From: Avoscillospira_A sp052117125
GTDB taxonomy: Bacteria; Bacillota; Clostridia; Oscillospirales; Oscillospiraceae
Assembly (NCBI RefSeq): GCF_052117125.1
Contig: NZ_JBQKJT010000010.1
Location: forward strand, 62,001-126,000
Length of the DNA: 64,000 nucleotides
Direction of reading: 5' to 3'
Shown piece after piece: positions 16,914 through 25,651 of this stretch. The translations under genes and the position numbers were made by a program. The notes under the pieces were generated by a model. It had not been told where the DNA came from and did no database searches. It worked only from the letters and a program-made list of their open reading frames with translations. Every line of letters begins with the position of its first letter. Positions within the stretch are counted from its first letter, which is position 1.

Positions 16914-17087
16914 ATGAAAGCAACAGGTATCGTGCGCCGTATTGACGATCTGGGCCGCGTCGTCATCCCCAAGGAGATTCGCCGGACGCTGCATATCCGG
17001 GAGGGCGACCCGTCACAGACTACATGGACACAGTCAGAGCGATTTTCCTTTGGCCTGCTGGATTTGGCAAAGCGCCGTGGATGGTAA
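16914..17087 (+). pseudogene. spoVT: spoVT 5' part, split by the element (frame continues at 39933)
   Basis: Codons 1-33 encode the AbrB-type swapped-hairpin DNA-binding domain of SpoVT, starting MKATGIVRRIDDLGRVV and ending IREGDP. At 17011 the spoVT sequence stops and element DNA begins; the frame then runs 24 codons through element sequence to TAA at 17085. Those 24 codons are the recombinase's own C-terminal tail when the element is circular. The missing effector domain of SpoVT is fused to the recombinase at 39933-40377. Joining 16914-17011 to 39933-40377 gives 543 bases, an in-frame protein of 180 residues, close to the usual 178. The sigma-G-type promoter and GGAGG-containing leader are intact. 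In this state only a DNA-binding domain with a foreign tail would be made. Confidence 0.93.
16991..17029. other. attL, left junction of the spoVT element
   Basis: Host spoVT sequence up to GGCGACCC (17004-17011) is followed by the element half-site: CCGTCAC (17010-17016) and ACATGGAC (17022-17029). These are the exact inverse complements of GTGACGG and GTCCATGT at attR (39920-39926 and 39907-39914). The shared crossover segment is GACCC (17007-17011). Confidence 0.9.
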
Positions 17088-17264
17088 GCCAGCAGGTCTT
17101 TCGTGATTTCACGCCAGTTCCCTGACATATTGTGGTATAACTTGTGGAGGCCGCTACCGGCTAGCAAGTAGAGATTGCATAGTTTAGGTGTACATGCTAT
17201 ACTGAAACCATCGATTCTTTATTTTTTCATGGTATTACTACATCACCGAGGGGGAACTAGAATT

Positions 17265-18188
17265 ATGAGACTGGTAACACGTTCTGATTTTGACGGCCTG
17301 GCCTGCGGTGCGCTGCTGCTGGAAGCCGGCATCATCGACAGCTGGCAGTTTGTCCATCCGAAAGATTTGCAGGACGGCCTGTTTACGCCGGGGCCTGCGG
17401 ATTGTCTGGCCAATGTGCCCTATGTGGAGGGCTGCTCCTTGTGGTTTGACCACCATTCCAGCGAGCATGAGCGTCTGGAATTGGCGGGCAAATACCAGGG
17501 AGAGAGCCGTCCGGCTCCGTCCTGCGCCCGTATTATTTATGAATACTACGGCGGCCGGGATCGCTTTCCGCAGTTTGATGAGATGATGGCGGCCGTGGAC
17601 AAAGTGGACTCCGGCAATCTGACCATTGAGGATGTTCTGAACCCCAAGGGCTGGGTTCTCATCGGCTTCCTTATGGACCCCAGAACTGGCCTCGGCAGAT
17701 GGAGACAGTTCACCGTCTCCAATTACGCCCTGATGGAAGAGCTGATGCACGCCTGCCGGACCATGAGCACCGCGGAAATTCTGGCGCTGGACAACGTCCG
17801 GGAACGTATTGAGGTTTACCAGGAGCAGACTGAGAAGTTTAAGGAAATGGTGGCCCGTTACACCCGTGTGGAAGGAAATGTCATCATTTCCGACCTGCGC
17901 GGTGTAGACCCCATCTATACGGGCAACCGCTTTCTAATCTACAGCCTGTATCCCGAGCAGAACATCTCCGCCTGGATCGTCAGCGGCCGCGGCGGCCACG
18001 GTTGCTCTGCGGCGGTGGGCTACAGCATTCTCAACCGGACGGCCACACTGGATGTGGGCCATCTGATGCTCAAATATAACGGCGGCGGCCACAAGCAGGT
18101 AGGCACCTGCCAGTTCTCCGATGAAAACATGGAAACAGAGCTGCCCAAAATGCTGAAAGAACTGTGCGACCTGGCCAACCAAGCGTAA
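17265..18188 (+). CDS. DHH-family phosphoesterase
   Basis: 307 residues. DHH phosphoesterases hydrolyse phosphodiester bonds in nucleotides or short RNA using a metal centre. SDFDGLACG (residues 5-13), DHHSSEHERL (about 65) and the C-terminal DHHA1-type GGGHKQVGTC (about 280) are present. The family includes NrnA-type nanoRNases and cyclic-dinucleotide phosphodiesterases; which one applies cannot be settled from sequence. The ATG at 17265 follows GAGGGGGA; upstream in-frame codons lack a ribosome site. First gene inside the left end of the spoVT element. A strong terminator follows at 18241. Confidence 0.88.
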   Translation: MRLVTRSDFDGLACGALLLEAGIIDSWQFVHPKDLQDGLFTPGPADCLANVPYVEGCSLWFDHHSSEHERLELAGKYQGESRPAPSCARIIYEYYGGRDRFPQFDEMMAAVDKVDSGNLTIEDVLNPKGWVLIGFLMDPRTGLGRWRQFTVSNYALMEELMHACRTMSTAEILALDNVRERIEVYQEQTEKFKEMVARYTRVEGNVIISDLRGVDPIYTGNRFLIYSLYPEQNISAWIVSGRGGHGCSAAVGYSILNRTATLDVGHLMLKYNGGGHKQVGTCQFSDENMETELPKMLKELCDLANQA

Positions 18189-18240
18189 ACTGCACAGGTG
18201 CTGTAGCAAGAACAAAATTTCCTCAAATACATTTAGATAA

Positions 18241-18285
18241 AAATCACCGTGAAACTCCAGTAATGAAGTTTCACGGTGATTTTTT
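18241..18285 (+). terminator. Intrinsic terminator after the DHH gene
   Basis: A 16-bp perfect stem: AAATCACCGTGAAACT (18241-18256) with AGTTTCACGGTGATTT (18267-18282), running into further T residues. Confidence 0.92.
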
Positions 18286-18428
18286 ATAACACAATTATTT
18301 TCCAGTTAGACACAAGAACTGCATTTTACAATAAGCCCTGTTTTTTTGAACGGATATCCACTGTCAAAGCACCGATTTCCTGACGTTTCTTGTTGTGGTA
18401 TAATGAATTGTTAGGAATTACAAAAATG

Positions 18429-18462
18429 AAGAGGAAAGCCCCAATTCTGGAACTTTCCTCTT
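18429..18462 (-). terminator. Terminator of the minus-strand dehydrogenase-dhaKL operon
   Basis: AAGAGGAAAG (18429-18438) with CTTTCCTCTT (18453-18462). On the minus strand it is followed by CATTTTTG, downstream of the second dhaL. Confidence 0.7.
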
Positions 18463-18507
18463 TGTTTTGGGACCTTTTTGACAACCCCTTTATATTTCTC
18501 CAATGGT

Positions 18508-19149
18508 TTATGCAATCAACGCAAGCATTGCATCGGCCATGGCAGTGAGGATAATGCAGCAAGAGGTAGCACCCGCATCCAGCACACCACGGGAACGCTC
18601 GCCCAAACGGCTGGAGCGGCCAAACTTAGCGACCATGTCCTTAGTGGAATCGCGGCCAGCAGCAGCGGCATTCTTCATGTTGGTCAGCACCTCGGCAAAG
18701 GGCGTACCGGCTTCCGCAGCTTGCTTCAGCGCATCTACCGCGGGGCTAAGCGTATCAACCAGTGTCTTGTCGCCCACCTGGGCCTGTACAATCTCCTGCA
18801 ATCCAGCCAGCCCGGCGGCCAGCATAGCAGCCAACTCCTTAACGCCGATCTCCTCGTACTCATTGCCCACATCAGAGGCATCCATCAAAATCGTGCCGTA
18901 GATTGGGCCCATGGAACCACCGATCTCAGAGAACAGGATATTGCCCAGATTGAACAGACCCTCGCTGAAGGAGAACTCCTCACCGCCAAAGCGGGTCTCG
19001 AACAGGGTAAACCCTTTGTTCATGTTCATACCATGATCGCCGTCACCGATCAGTCCGTCCACTTCACCCAAATAGGCTTTATTGTCCTGAATGGCCTTTA
19101 CCATGGCCATCAGAATCGGCTTACCGTTTTGATTCAGAAAGCTGTTCAT
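18508..19149 (-). CDS. DhaL-like kinase subunit, copy 2 (tetrulose kinase candidate)
   Basis: 213 residues of the DhaL fold. GLIGDGDHGMNMNKGF (about residues 31-46) keeps all metal-binding Asp residues and the histidine that copy 1 lacks. GGSMGPIYG and the later Arg/Asp-rich region are typical. It is the nucleotide-bearing partner of the DhaK encoded 12 bases upstream. The ATG at 19149 follows GAGGGAGAAG. In this operon the pair probably phosphorylates erythrulose made by the neighbouring polyol dehydrogenase, as in mycobacterial tetritol pathways where DhaK-like proteins are erythrulose kinases (pathway knowledge; assignment here is inference). Confidence 0.9.
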   Translation of the reverse strand: MNSFLNQNGKPILMAMVKAIQDNKAYLGEVDGLIGDGDHGMNMNKGFTLFETRFGGEEFSFSEGLFNLGNILFSEIGGSMGPIYGTILMDASDVGNEYEEIGVKELAAMLAAGLAGLQEIVQAQVGDKTLVDTLSPAVDALKQAAEAGTPFAEVLTNMKNAAAAGRDSTKDMVAKFGRSSRLGERSRGVLDAGATSCCIILTAMADAMLALIA

Positions 19150-19160
19150 GGTCTTCTCCC

Positions 19161-20165
19161 TCATTTCTGCTGCATGCCCATACAATTGACAGGCATATCG
19201 ATCAATTCTTTCAGTTCGTCATCCAGTTTCATAACCGTCAACGTAGCACCCATCATTTCCATGGATGTAAAATAGTTGCCAACATAGGAACGATGGATGC
19301 GAATGCCCTTCTCCGTCAGCAGCTTTTCAATCTCATCGTAAAGGACATACAGCTCCATGACCGGTGTTGCACCCAGACCAGACACCAGAACCGCCACTTC
19401 GTCACCTTCTACAAAGGGATAGTCAGGCAGAACCACATCCACCATGCGCTTGGCAATGCCGGCAGCGTCTTCCAGTTCCACAACAGCGATACCAGGCTCA
19501 CCATGGTGGCCAATGCCCACTTCCATGGTGCCGGGCTTAATCTCAAAATTGGGATGTCCCACAGCAGGCAGCGTACAAGGAGCTAAGCCGATGCCAATGC
19601 TGCGAGTATTATCGATGGCTTTCTGTGCTGCGGCAATGACTTCGTCCAAGCTGCCGCCCTTGGCAGCCTTGGCGCCGCCGCACTTCCACATAAAGACCTC
19701 GCCAGCCACGCCACGGCGCTTCTCGCGCTGATCCTTGGGAGCCGAAGCCACATCATCGTTGGCCACAACGGTCTTGACCTCAATGCCCTCGCGCTTAGCC
19801 ATCTTGACAGCCATTTTGACGTTCATGTTATCGCCAGAGTAATTGCCGTACAGGCAGGCAACGCCATTACCCTGATTGGTGCAGCGGAAACCATCCAGAA
19901 AAGCGGCTGCGGTGGGAGACGAGCAAATCTCGCCGACTGCGGCAGCATCACACATATTCTCACCCACATAGCCGATGAAAGCAGGCTTATGGCCGGAGCC
20001 ACCGCCGGTAACGACACCAACCTTGCCCTGGGGAATATTCTTAGCCTTGACCACACGAGGATTGTCGGTAGCCTCTACGATATCGCTGTGGACCTTCAGA
20101 AAGCCCTTGAGCATTTCATCGACAATATTGTCGGGATCATTCATAATTCTGGGGATCTTAATCAT
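19161..20165 (-). CDS. DhaK-like kinase subunit, copy 2 (tetrulose kinase candidate)
   Basis: 334 residues. GGGSGHKP (about residue 55) and GIGHHGEPG (about 217, with the histidine that forms the hemiaminal bond to the ketose) are both present. It sits between the polyol dehydrogenase and dhaL genes in one minus-strand operon with short gaps and AGGAGG before the ATG. With an RpiB-type isomerase and a sugar importer nearby, D-erythrulose is a better candidate substrate than dihydroxyacetone. No DhaM-type PTS donor is present. Confidence 0.9.
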   Translation of the reverse strand: MIKIPRIMNDPDNIVDEMLKGFLKVHSDIVEATDNPRVVKAKNIPQGKVGVVTGGGSGHKPAFIGYVGENMCDAAAVGEICSSPTAAAFLDGFRCTNQGNGVACLYGNYSGDNMNVKMAVKMAKREGIEVKTVVANDDVASAPKDQREKRRGVAGEVFMWKCGGAKAAKGGSLDEVIAAAQKAIDNTRSIGIGLAPCTLPAVGHPNFEIKPGTMEVGIGHHGEPGIAVVELEDAAGIAKRMVDVVLPDYPFVEGDEVAVLVSGLGATPVMELYVLYDEIEKLLTEKGIRIHRSYVGNYFTSMEMMGATLTVMKLDDELKELIDMPVNCMGMQQK

Positions 20166-20193
20166 TGGAATCTACCTCCTGTGTGATGGGGTC

Positions 20194-21273
20194 TCAGGGA
20201 ACCAGGACAACCTTCATGGCGCCGTCCTTACCGGTCTTGGCCAGTTCAAAGCCCTTCTCCCACTCGTCCAGGGAGAACTTATGGCTGACGACGCCATCGG
20301 TAGGCAGTTTGCCGCTGCCGATCCAGTCGATGACCGTGTCGTAGCAGAAAGGGCTCAGGTGGACACCCAGCAGATCCAGTTCCTTACGGTCGGAGATAAT
20401 GCTCCAGTCCACGGTGACCGGCTGGCCAAACACGGAGAACTCCACAAAGCGGCCCATCTTGCGAATGGCATCCAGACCCTGCTGCACGCTGGAGGGATGG
20501 CCGGTGGCCTCAATATAGATATCGCAGCCGTAGCCATCGGTCATTTCCTTGATCTTCGCTACCACATCCTCCTTGGCGGGGTTCATAACGATATCCGCGC
20601 CAAACTCCTTGGCCTTGGCCAGACGGGTCTCGTTCATATCCAGGACGATGAGGCAGGCGGGATTGTACTGGCGCAGAGCACCAACCATGCCCAGGCCCAG
20701 AGTTCCGGCGCCGGACAGTACCACCACATCGCGGGGCGTCACTTGAGCGCGCTCCACGCAGTGGAAGGAGCAGCCATAGGGCTCAATGAGGGCGGCCTTT
20801 TCGATGGGCATATCGGCAGGTACCAAATAAGGCAGAGCTTCCTTGGTCAGACGCACATATTCAGCCATGCCGCCGTTGACGTTGTTCTGGAAACCAAACA
20901 GGTCATGCTTTTCGCACATCCAGTGTCTGCCGGTCTTACAGAAGCGGCACTCGCCACAGGGAACAATCTGCTCGGGGCAGATACGGTCGCCGATTTTCCA
21001 GTTGCCCTTGACATTCTTGCCCATTTCCACAACCGTACCAACAAACTCATGGCCGGGAATCATGGGAGCCTTGATGTACTTGGGCTGGCCGTCAAAGCCC
21101 CAGAAGCTGGCAGCGCCGCCAAACGCCTTCACATCGCCGGCACAGATGCCGCAGGCCTCAACCTTCAGGATCATTTCACCCTCACCGGCATGGGGAGTAT
21201 CTACAATCTCCAGGCGGTAATCGCCAGGGGCATAGGCAACAATGGCTTTCATTTTTTCAGGCAGGTTACTCAT
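20194..21273 (-). CDS. Zinc-dependent medium-chain polyol dehydrogenase
   Basis: 359 residues of the MDR alcohol dehydrogenase family. The catalytic zinc site shows CGICAGD (about residue 37) and GHEFVGTV (about 68); the structural zinc lobe shows CGECRFCKTGRHWMC (about 101-115); the NAD site is GAGTLGLGMVG (about 189) with an Asp (LDMNE) that favours NAD over NADP. It would oxidise a sugar alcohol to a ketose, the first step before the DhaKL-type kinase. First gene of the minus-strand operon, with its own promoter and divergent from the ROK regulator. Threitol or erythritol is inferred from the kinase and isomerase context only. Confidence 0.9.
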   Translation of the reverse strand: MSNLPEKMKAIVAYAPGDYRLEIVDTPHAGEGEMILKVEACGICAGDVKAFGGAASFWGFDGQPKYIKAPMIPGHEFVGTVVEMGKNVKGNWKIGDRICPEQIVPCGECRFCKTGRHWMCEKHDLFGFQNNVNGGMAEYVRLTKEALPYLVPADMPIEKAALIEPYGCSFHCVERAQVTPRDVVVLSGAGTLGLGMVGALRQYNPACLIVLDMNETRLAKAKEFGADIVMNPAKEDVVAKIKEMTDGYGCDIYIEATGHPSSVQQGLDAIRKMGRFVEFSVFGQPVTVDWSIISDRKELDLLGVHLSPFCYDTVIDWIGSGKLPTDGVVSHKFSLDEWEKGFELAKTGKDGAMKVVLVP

Positions 21274-21362
21274 AGAAAATCGCTCCTTTTTTACATTACA
21301 ATTTTATTGTGCTGTTTTCTGTTCTAAAAGTCTCTATATCTTTTGTCTTGTTATTTGACATA

Positions 21363-21391
21363 AGTATACTCGTGAGCATCCGTAAAATCAA
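21363..21391 (-). promoter_or_regulatory. Promoter of the dehydrogenase-dhaKL operon
   Basis: On the minus strand TTGATT (21391-21386), a 17-base spacer and TATACT (21368-21363). The importer operon uses a matching TTGATT-17-TAAACT at 27251-27223. The 21274-21779 divergent region should also hold the ROK operator, which I could not define. Confidence 0.6.
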
Positions 21392-21779
21392 TCCGGAATT
21401 TTCCCAATAATTCAATAAAATTTTGTGCAACATGCCATTTTAAATTGGTATCAATAAATTTCCAGTCCTCTAATCCAATTTCCACATATTCATTTGTCTA
21501 TAATTTCTATGCTTTCTATCAAAAATCCATCAATTTGTCCTATCTCCAGCGCGTTTTACCGGTCAGTCTTCGTCAAAGCAGTTGCACGATATAGCCTTGC
21601 ATAGTATAATTAAGAGTATAAGGTTTTCCAAAATCACTTTTGTATTTAAATTATACAAATCTTCTTTGAAGTTAGATAGCAGCATCTTCTCGAACTATTG
21701 TCATATCACCGCCGCACAAAGGAGTGAAGTGCAGCATTCCAGCATCAAACAACTTCACCGAGAAAAGAGGAAAGAAGCC

Positions 21780-22919
21780 ATGTCGGCCAACACAACCGCT
21801 CTCAAACACTTGACGCGTGAGCAAGTACTCTCCTATATTTACACACATCGCAGCACCACCCAGAAAAATCTCAAGGATGATTTGGAACTTAGTCGTCCCA
21901 CCATCATCCAAATACTAAAGGAATTCGAGGATCAAGGTCTCATTTGCAAAGGCGACCCTCAGGAATCCACCGGCGGTCGCCGGGCCACTAGTTTTGATTT
22001 TGCGCAGAAAGCCAAGTTAGCCGTTGGTGTCGAATTGCTTTCCAGCCACTACGAGATTGTCATTCTGGATTTGTATGGTGAAACCATCTGCTGCAAGCGC
22101 TATGAGCTGCCCTATCAGAATGACAGCGATTATTACATTCGAGTTTGCCATTCCATCGACGCCACCATTGCAGAAGCCAAACTATCACCAGCGGATATTT
22201 TAGGCGTTGGCATTGTATTGCAGGGTCTGATATCCACCGACGGCACTCAGGTTGTCTACGGCAAAATTCTGGGCTGTACCGGCTTGACAATCGATTGTTT
22301 TACCGATCATCTCGCCTATCCATGCCAGTTTGTCCACGACGCCGAAGCGGCCACGTTGGATGAATTGTGGCAATCCCCTTCTTTAGACAACGCTATTTAT
22401 ATCAATATCCGCAGCAACATGAGCGGCGCTATTATCGTCAATCGTCAATCTCTGAAAGGTACCGAGTTAAAAAGCGGCGTGTTTGAGCATATGACCATTG
22501 TGCCTAATGGCAACCCCTGTTACTGCGGAAACCGCGGCTGTCTCGACGCCTATTGCTCCACCCAGGCGCTGCTAAAAAAGGGAGAAGCCCTCAGCGACTT
22601 TTTTCATCAACTCCGTACAGGCAACACTGCCGCAAAAGCGCGTTGGATGTCATATCTCCATTATTTAGCGCTTGCCATCAATAACCTGCATATGTTTATG
22701 GACTGCCCCATTATCCTGGGTGGTACCGTGGCACAGTATCTGCAAGGCAGTGATTTGAAATTGCTTCACCAAACCATTCAAGACAATACCGCGTTTCCCA
22801 CCGACCGTAAGTTTATCAAGGTAACCTGTTGCCCTGGCTCTCCCATCAGCCGCGGTGCGGCATTGCCATATATTAAACGGTATCTTCAGACACTTTTAGG
22901 TGAGGATTTTCGGTTTTAA
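21780..22919 (+). CDS. ROK-family transcriptional regulator
   Basis: 379 residues. A winged helix-turn-helix occupies about residues 10-65 (TTQKNLKDDLELSRPTIIQ, then STGGRR), followed by a sugar-kinase-like ROK domain with the zinc motif CYCGNRGCLDAYC (about residue 246). ROK repressors of the NagC/XylR type respond to a sugar or sugar phosphate. The ATG at 21780 is preferred over the longer open frame because AAAGAGGAAAG precedes it. It is divergent from the dehydrogenase operon and beside RpiB and the importer, so it probably controls the whole tetritol-type regulon. Confidence 0.9.
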   Translation: MSANTTALKHLTREQVLSYIYTHRSTTQKNLKDDLELSRPTIIQILKEFEDQGLICKGDPQESTGGRRATSFDFAQKAKLAVGVELLSSHYEIVILDLYGETICCKRYELPYQNDSDYYIRVCHSIDATIAEAKLSPADILGVGIVLQGLISTDGTQVVYGKILGCTGLTIDCFTDHLAYPCQFVHDAEAATLDELWQSPSLDNAIYINIRSNMSGAIIVNRQSLKGTELKSGVFEHMTIVPNGNPCYCGNRGCLDAYCSTQALLKKGEALSDFFHQLRTGNTAAKARWMSYLHYLALAINNLHMFMDCPIILGGTVAQYLQGSDLKLLHQTIQDNTAFPTDRKFIKVTCCPGSPISRGAALPYIKRYLQTLLGEDFRF

Positions 22920-22925
22920 CTGTAT

Positions 22926-22965
22926 AGCCCCCTGGCAAAAGCGGAAACGCTTTTGCCAGGGGGCT
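22926..22965. terminator. Bidirectional terminator between the ROK and rpiB genes
   Basis: An 18-bp perfect stem, AGCCCCCTGGCAAAAGCG (22926-22943) with its complement at 22948-22965 and a GAAA tetraloop, between convergent genes. Confidence 0.88.
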
Positions 22966-23001
22966 TATTATATGGCTGTAGAAACCATTCGACCTTGTGT
23001 A

Positions 23002-23451
23002 TTATACTGCATTGCAGTGCTGCTGCTCGTAATCCACAATGGCGTCTACCTTTTTACCGGAGCGCTCATTATATACGTAGTTGCAGTCCAAATACGCTTC
23101 AATCAGCTCTTTGCCCAACATGTCACCGGTCACCTGGCTTCCCAAGGTAATAATGTTGCAATTATTGGACAGACAGGCGCGTTGAGCCGAATAGACATTG
23201 TTAATGTTGGCCGCGTATGCGCCTTTAACCTTGTTGGCCGCCAGCATTACGCCGATGCCCGTACCGCAGAACAAAATGCCGCGGTCATATTCCTTCGCTG
23301 CCACCGCTTCCGCTACGCGGATTGCTACGTGGGCATAGATGACATCATCGCTGCCAAAATCCGTAACCTCATGGCCCAGGCTTTTGATAAATTCTATCAT
23401 TTCCTGCTTGTATGCTTCCGCATTGGGATCGCAGCCCACCGCAATTTTCAT
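23002..23451 (-). CDS. RpiB/LacAB-family sugar-phosphate isomerase
   Basis: 149 residues, exactly the usual RpiB length. CDPNAEAYK at the N-terminus and the active-site loop FCGTGIGVMLAANKVKGAYA (Cys about 66) are clear. RpiB proteins isomerise ribose-5-phosphate, but relatives act on allose, galactose or tetrulose phosphates. Beside a DhaKL-type kinase, the best match is conversion of D-erythrulose-4-phosphate to D-erythrose-4-phosphate, as DerI does in Mycobacterium smegmatis tetritol use (pathway knowledge; assignment is inference). The ATG at 23451 follows AAGGCGG; a longer start at 23484 lacks a ribosome site. A terminator separates it from the upstream binding-protein gene. Confidence 0.9.
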   Translation of the reverse strand: MKIAVGCDPNAEAYKQEMIEFIKSLGHEVTDFGSDDVIYAHVAIRVAEAVAAKEYDRGILFCGTGIGVMLAANKVKGAYAANINNVYSAQRACLSNNCNIITLGSQVTGDMLGKELIEAYLDCNYVYNERSGKKVDAIVDYEQQHCNAV

Positions 23452-23502
23452 AGTTGATACCGCCTTTTCTATGGTAAATTCCATGTTTTAGACATGTTTT
23501 TT

Positions 23503-23537
23503 CAAAAAGGAGAGGCACCGCAGCGCGGTACCTCTCC
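23503..23537 (-). terminator. Attenuating terminator between the binding-protein and rpiB genes
   Basis: On the minus strand a 13-bp stem with one mismatch (23537-23525 with 23521-23509) is followed by five T residues. It lies after the binding-protein stop, so rpiB needs read-through or its own promoter. Confidence 0.8.
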
Positions 23538-23565
23538 CAGCGTTGCCGTATAATAGGTCAACCGA

Positions 23566-24594
23566 TTACTTGATCATCTCGGCAAAATCCAAATCAGCGT
23601 TGGCATAGTCTGCCACATTGGTCTCGTCGATGACCACAGTACCAGCGTCCACAAAGGACTCCACTTCTTCACCGTTAAGAACCTTCAGCGCCGTGTCAAC
23701 AGCGGTCTGGCCCAGCAGAACAGGATCGTTGGATGCAGTGCAGGCATAGGTACCTTCCTCGATGCCCAGAACAGCCTCCATCAGACCATCAACACCGCAG
23801 ACCAGAATGTCGGTAAGACCCTGCTCCTGGCAAACCTGTGCAGCACCGATGGCCATATCATCATTGTGACCAAAAATGGCCACAACGTCCTTGTTGGCCT
23901 GCAGCAAATCCTGCGTAGCAGGAATGGCCTTGGAGCGGTCATAGTCACAATAAGCAGACTGCACAATGGTCAGGCCGGGAGCCGCCTCCAGAGCCTCATG
24001 GAAACCATCGCGTCTGTCCATCATAGTGGTGGAGCCGGCAGTACCCTGGATTTCCAGCACAGTGCCAGTTGCCTTATCGGGGCCACCCAGCAGCTCAATC
24101 AGGCGTTCACCAACCAGTCGGCCCATTTCCTTGTTATCACGGCCGACCCAAGAGATGTTACCGCTGCGGACATTCTTATCAACGGTGACGACAGGGATAT
24201 TGGCACGGGCGCAGGCATCGATACCAGCGGAGGGGCCATCCTCGTTCACAGGGTTGGTGATCAGGATATCAATGCCTTGCGTAACCAAGTCCTGAATGTC
24301 TTTATTTTGCTTTGCCACGTCGTTGTCGGCATTGAGGGATACCACTTTGACACCTTTGGTCGCGGCGTACTCCTCAATAATCGGAGTCATGTTGGCAAAG
24401 AACGGGGTATCCTGGGAGCAGTTGGAGAAGCCAATGACAAATTCATCCGTGGTCTCGGTGCCAGTGGTGCCGGTCGTAGTGTTGCTTTCATTGGTGGAGG
24501 TTTCGGTGGTAGTGGTCTCACCGGAGCCACAAGCAACCATGCCCAGAGCCAGAACAAGAGACAGAGCAAGCGCGGTCAGTTTCTTCAGTTTCAT
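23566..24594 (-). CDS. Sugar/polyol ABC transporter substrate-binding lipoprotein
   Basis: 342 residues. A lipoprotein signal with lipobox MVACGS (Cys about 22), a Thr/Glu/Ser linker, then a ribose-binding-like type I domain with FVIGFSNCSQDTPFF at its start. The frame opens with an ATG at 24603, but AGGAGG is directly against it, so the ATG at 24594, nine bases after AGGAGG, is the better start. It is the third gene of a minus-strand operon after the ATPase and permease. Ligand inferred as a tetritol or related polyol. Confidence 0.9.
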   Translation of the reverse strand: MKLKKLTALALSLVLALGMVACGSGETTTTETSTNESNTTTGTTGTETTDEFVIGFSNCSQDTPFFANMTPIIEEYAATKGVKVVSLNADNDVAKQNKDIQDLVTQGIDILITNPVNEDGPSAGIDACARANIPVVTVDKNVRSGNISWVGRDNKEMGRLVGERLIELLGGPDKATGTVLEIQGTAGSTTMMDRRDGFHEALEAAPGLTIVQSAYCDYDRSKAIPATQDLLQANKDVVAIFGHNDDMAIGAAQVCQEQGLTDILVCGVDGLMEAVLGIEEGTYACTASNDPVLLGQTAVDTALKVLNGEEVESFVDAGTVVIDETNVADYANADLDFAEMIK

Positions 24595-24652
24595 TTTCGT
24601 CATCCTCCTAAATATTCAGACCGGAAACAGTCTGAGGAATACAAAGTTTCTC

Positions 24653-25624
24653 TTATTTTTTGGCAGCCTTCTGCTTGGAAACCACACGGTTCAGCAGCAG
24701 GGCCAGAACGATAATTAAGCCTTTTGCAATTCTTTGATAGTAGGAAGGAAGGCCCACCAGATTAAAGATGTTCGTCAGGATTTGGAGCAGGAACACGCCG
24801 CCAAAGGTGCCCCAAATGGAGCCTGCGCCGCCGCTGAGGGAAGCACCACCAATGACACTGGCCGCAATAGCGTCCAACTCATAGCCATCACCGGCAGTGG
24901 GTTGGCCGGTAGACATCCAGGAAGCCGTCAGGATTCCCGCGAAACCAGCCAAGATTGCGCTGAGCATATAGGTCAGAGAATAATTGATCTTGGTGCGGAT
25001 ACCGGACAGCATAGCAGCTTCCCGGTTACCGCCAATGGCAAACAGGCTCCGTCCGAACACGGTGTATTTCAGGACAAGGGCAAAAATCACAGTGAGAACA
25101 ATCCAGAAGATGCCGCTGACCGCCACCTTATTAAACAGGAAGCCGCCGCCAAGGAACTTGAAGGGACCAGAGAGACCAAAAACAGGGTTGCCGCTGGTGG
25201 TCAGCAGCGCTGCACCACGAGCAATTTCCATCATAGCCAGCGAAGCGATGAAGTCAGGAAGCTGATAACGGGAGATAAGTACACCGGTAAACAGGCCCAT
25301 TACTGCACTGACAGCCAAGGCTGCCACGATGCCCAGCACCATACCTGTAACCGTTCCGCCGAAATGATCCACAATTATGGCGCAGATCATACCGGCGAAT
25401 GCCAGAACCGAACCAACCGAAAGGTCAATGCCACCCAGCAGGATGACCAGCGTCATCGCAATGGCCACAATACCGGGAATGGAGGCCTGCTGCAGTAGGT
25501 TCAGGAAGTTGCCGATGGTCAGGAAGTTGGGAGAGAGAATTGCGGATATGCCGATGAAGATCAGCAGCATAATAATGAGATTATACCGTTTGATGATCTC
25601 ATTGAAGGTCAGTTTCGTTTTCAT
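24653..25624 (-). CDS. RbsC-type ABC permease
   Basis: 323 residues with many hydrophobic segments and the ribose-permease pattern: LLGGIDLSVGSVLAFAG (about residue 61), then the cytoplasmic loop AIGGNREAAMLSGI (about 208) and SVIGGASLSGG. AAGGAGGA precedes its ATG. It forms the membrane channel for the binding protein and ATPase encoded beside it. Confidence 0.93.
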   Translation of the reverse strand: MKTKLTFNEIIKRYNLIIMLLIFIGISAILSPNFLTIGNFLNLLQQASIPGIVAIAMTLVILLGGIDLSVGSVLAFAGMICAIIVDHFGGTVTGMVLGIVAALAVSAVMGLFTGVLISRYQLPDFIASLAMMEIARGAALLTTSGNPVFGLSGPFKFLGGGFLFNKVAVSGIFWIVLTVIFALVLKYTVFGRSLFAIGGNREAAMLSGIRTKINYSLTYMLSAILAGFAGILTASWMSTGQPTAGDGYELDAIAASVIGGASLSGGAGSIWGTFGGVFLLQILTNIFNLVGLPSYYQRIAKGLIIVLALLLNRVVSKQKAAKK

Positions 25625-25651
25625 TTCAATGGTTCCTCCTTCTTACCTCTG

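Noticed and set aside
16877..17167. Minus-strand open frame across the spoVT 5' part
   Set aside because: It is antisense to the SpoVT start and to the recombinase tail, has no ribosome site and matches nothing.
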